Below are positions 62,400-64,000 of a DNA stretch of 64,000 nt, in pieces; within the stretch, counting starts at the first letter, position 1, and each line of letters starts with the position of its first letter. The notes under the pieces are model-generated. The model worked only from the letters and a program-made list of their open reading frames with translations. It had not been told where the DNA came from and made no database searches. The DNA is from G964291335 sp964291335 (GTDB lineage Bacteria > Chloroflexota > Dehalococcoidia > Lucifugimonadales > UBA3495): positions 2,687,836 to 2,751,835 of the forward strand of contig OZ219748.1 in the NCBI GenBank assembly GCA_964291335.2. The letters run 5' to 3'. The translations under genes were made by a program, and so were the position numbers.

Positions 62400-63578
62400 A
62401 TGCCTGACACAAGAACGACAACAAACCGACAGTTTGCCCAGATGATGCGGATTGCTGAGGAAATAGGCTGCCAACTGAAGCCGGCGGCGAAAGACCGCCG
62501 ACTGCTCCGGGGATTATGCCCCTTTCATCCGGCGGAGAACCTGGAAAACGCTCTGACCCTGATCGTCAACACGAAAAACTGCCGCTGGTGGTGTGAATCC
62601 TGCGACTCTGCCGGCAACCCGGCGGCCTTCGCCGCCATGACTTGGCAGGTAACTGCGGAGGACGCGAGACAACTTCTGCTGACCACCGAAAAGCCGACAA
62701 TGGACCGACCGCCCTACCCGGACCTGAGCATCTTCGAATCCGACAAAATTCACCGGCCCCAGAACACCGCGCTGCTGACCCGCGCGATGATCTACTACCG
62801 CCGGCAGCTGAAACTGCATTATCCGCCGATGGAATATCTGGCACGACTGCATGTACCGCCGGACGACGCCGCGAAAGCCGGCATCGGTTTCGCACCCGGA
62901 CACGGGCTAATGGACTTTCTAATCCAACGGGGGATTACCCACGAAGAAATCGGGCTGTCTCCACTGTTCACCGAGAGCTATTCCCAGACTGTGGACATAC
63001 TCAACGGAAGAATCACGATCGCCGACCTGGACAGCGCCGGAGCTGCCCGATACATCACCAGCGTAGCAAGCCAGCACCGGATCCGGGACTACCAACTGCA
63101 GCCCAGTCCGCCCCGCACCTTCAGCATCCCCGGAAGAAAACCTTACCTGCTGAACACCCGTGCCCTGAAAAACCGGGACTGGACGATTATCACCGACGAT
63201 GTCCGGCTTTACATCATCGCCGCCAGCCTGAAGCTGCCGGTACTGCTACACACCCAGCGCCGGACCAACACCCAGGACCTGACCCGTTCTGCCGGGATTA
63301 CCGCGGAACAGTTGAACGACCGAAAAATCCGGCAGGTAACCCTGGCGCTGCACGACTACGAACGACGGGACAGAACCATCAGCGCGCTAAAGGAACTGAA
63401 TCCGGAGATCAACACCCGCTACCTGAACCAGCATCAAATACTGGACTACATTCGGCCGGAAACCCGCCGCCCGGAACAACTGACGCCGGAAGCGGTCAAC
63501 CGGTCGGTCAACGGAAGAAGAGCGCCGGAAGACACTCCGGCGCCCCAGGCTTCGGAACAAACCCTGACTTCGCACTGA
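62400..63578 (+). CDS. DnaG-like primase with degenerate TOPRIM
   Basis: 392 aa, CGAGGAACGGCT before the ATG. Residues about 35-75 hold a CHC2 finger: CPFHPAENLENAL ... CRWWCESCDSAGNPAAFA. The DnaG N-terminal fold follows: IYYRRQLKLHYPPMEYLARL, HVPPDDAAKAGIGFAPGHGL, IADLDSAGAARYITSVASQH. The expected TOPRIM E-G motif reads WTIITDDVRLYII, so the metal-binding Glu is not evident. It lacks a helicase-interaction domain. Probably the element's own primase, possibly with changed catalysis. Converges with the RHH gene 5 bases on. Confidence 0.82.
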   Translation: MPDTRTTTNRQFAQMMRIAEEIGCQLKPAAKDRRLLRGLCPFHPAENLENALTLIVNTKNCRWWCESCDSAGNPAAFAAMTWQVTAEDARQLLLTTEKPTMDRPPYPDLSIFESDKIHRPQNTALLTRAMIYYRRQLKLHYPPMEYLARLHVPPDDAAKAGIGFAPGHGLMDFLIQRGITHEEIGLSPLFTESYSQTVDILNGRITIADLDSAGAARYITSVASQHRIRDYQLQPSPPRTFSIPGRKPYLLNTRALKNRDWTIITDDVRLYIIAASLKLPVLLHTQRRTNTQDLTRSAGITAEQLNDRKIRQVTLALHDYERRDRTISALKELNPEINTRYLNQHQILDYIRPETRRPEQLTPEAVNRSVNGRRAPEDTPAPQASEQTLTSH

Positions 63579-63583
63579 GCAAA

Positions 63584-63891
63584 TCAGATACGAAATCCTT
63601 TGGATTCCAGATACTCCCGAATGGACTCCTCAACCAGAGCGGAGAAAGTCATGCCGAATTTATATCTGGCCTGTTCAGCGGCATCCCGTATATCGGGGCC
63701 GACCCGGGCTGAAAGCCGGACCTTCCCATCCGATTCCGCTTCAGGACGCGCCTTGCGCCGCCGGGGAGACGGCTGCTCCGCAAATTGCTCAATCACAACC
63801 CCGTCCGAAAGGGACGGCTCGGCTTTTTTACTACTCCGACCGGCTGCCCGATCCTCCCTGGAGCGAATAGCCGTACTTCTCCGTTAGCCAT
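63584..63891 (-). CDS. Ribbon-helix-helix protein with a possible programmed -1 frameshift
   Basis: The C-terminal frame (63584-63796) reads GKVRLSARVGPDIRDAAEQA then RYKFGMTFSALVEESIREYL, a CopG/ParG-type RHH. It can start at GTG 63796, overlapping the stop of the first frame. The better RBS (GGAGGTGGTTT) belongs to ATG 63891, whose frame (MANGEVRLFAPGRIGQ and so on) ends at 63793. A AAAAAAG heptamer at 63823-63829 is followed after 5 bases by a CCGTCC/GGACGG hairpin, so a -1 shift would give one 102-aa protein. Likely controls plasmid copy or transfer. Confidence 0.6.
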
Positions 63892-64000
63892 AAACCACCT
63901 CCATCCCGCCAGCGATCCCGCTGGCCGACCCGCTGTATTCCGAACTGCCCGACAACCGGGCAGCGATCCAGTCCCCAAAGGCCTGCACTTCCGCCGCCGC
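63884..64000 (-). CDS. C-terminal fragment of an unknown protein
   Basis: A minus-strand frame enters from the right edge and ends TAA 63884-63886: VQAFGDWIAARLSGSSEYSG then SASGIAGGMEVVYG. Its stop overlaps the start ATG of the RHH gene by eight bases, so the two are coupled in one operon. The rest is outside the window. Confidence 0.55.
   Translation of the reverse strand, partial: AAAEVQAFGDWIAARLSGSSEYSGSASGIAGGMEVVYG

Noticed and set aside
63801..63829. Rho-independent terminator for the primase gene on the + strand
   Set aside because: The stem and T6 run are separated by six bases and lie over 200 bases past the stop inside another gene; the minus-strand frameshift reading fits better, though not excluded.

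Overview
The window is bacterial, GC-rich and gene-dense, and it reads as part of a plasmid or integrative/conjugative element rather than core chromosome. No rRNA, tRNA, ribosomal-protein or central-metabolism gene was seen. Most genes are small hypothetical ORFs with clear Shine-Dalgarno sites. The right end carries a replication/transfer module: a DnaG-like primase, a replication-relaxation-type protein, a VirD4/TraG-like coupling ATPase, a membrane-anchored thermonuclease and a ribbon-helix-helix protein. Uma2, DUF433/DUF5615, MNT-HEPN and Replic_Relax families together would suit Chloroflexota or a similar phylum, but this is only a guess. The + strand looks C-rich relative to G almost throughout, whichever strand is coding.

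Layout. 0-10 kb: a DruA-like (DUF4338) protein, two copies of a 378-bp AT-rich repeat (R element), and a string of small accessory genes including a SLOG protein, a RadC-family protein, an ORF flanked by ~67-bp inverted repeats, and a retropepsin-like protein lacking its catalytic Asp. 10-17 kb: a lower-GC island holding a putative ubiquitin-like conjugation operon (a 665-aa protein with a nuclease-like C terminus, a ubiquitin-like protein, an E1-like ThiF protein, a DUF6527 protein), an MNT-HEPN fusion, a DUF433 antitoxin with a decayed DUF5615 toxin, and an unknown 404-aa gene. Direct repeats separate these blocks. 17-35 kb: a DNA methyltransferase, a PAPS-reductase-like protein, a tandem family of small proteins beginning IGYWLHQQ or IGHWLHQQ, a third-type R element, Uma2, ASCH and many small Cys-rich or acidic proteins, several broken by frameshifts or stops, and degenerate CRISPR-like repeats at ~61-bp periodicity. 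33-42 kb: an EamA-like membrane protein, HicB, a giant exonuclease-RecQ-UvrD fusion and a minus-strand hypothetical with its own terminator. 43-52 kb: two more R elements, then five tandem paralogues of an unrecognised family. 52-64 kb: a hairpin array, a small protein with a strong ribosome-binding site and an acidic tail ending in Phe, a 1029-aa protein, then the thermonuclease and the transfer/replication genes.

Three themes recur. (1) The five R elements share paired palindromes and GTTAAAT boxes, suggesting a binding site for an element-encoded replication, partition or regulatory protein. (2) Homopolymer C/G tracts (14, 15 and 23 bases) and C7 runs sit at frame breaks; they may be phase-variable switches or sequencing/assembly errors. 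(3) Accessory genes appear to be exchanged between short intergenic repeats, with clear decay.
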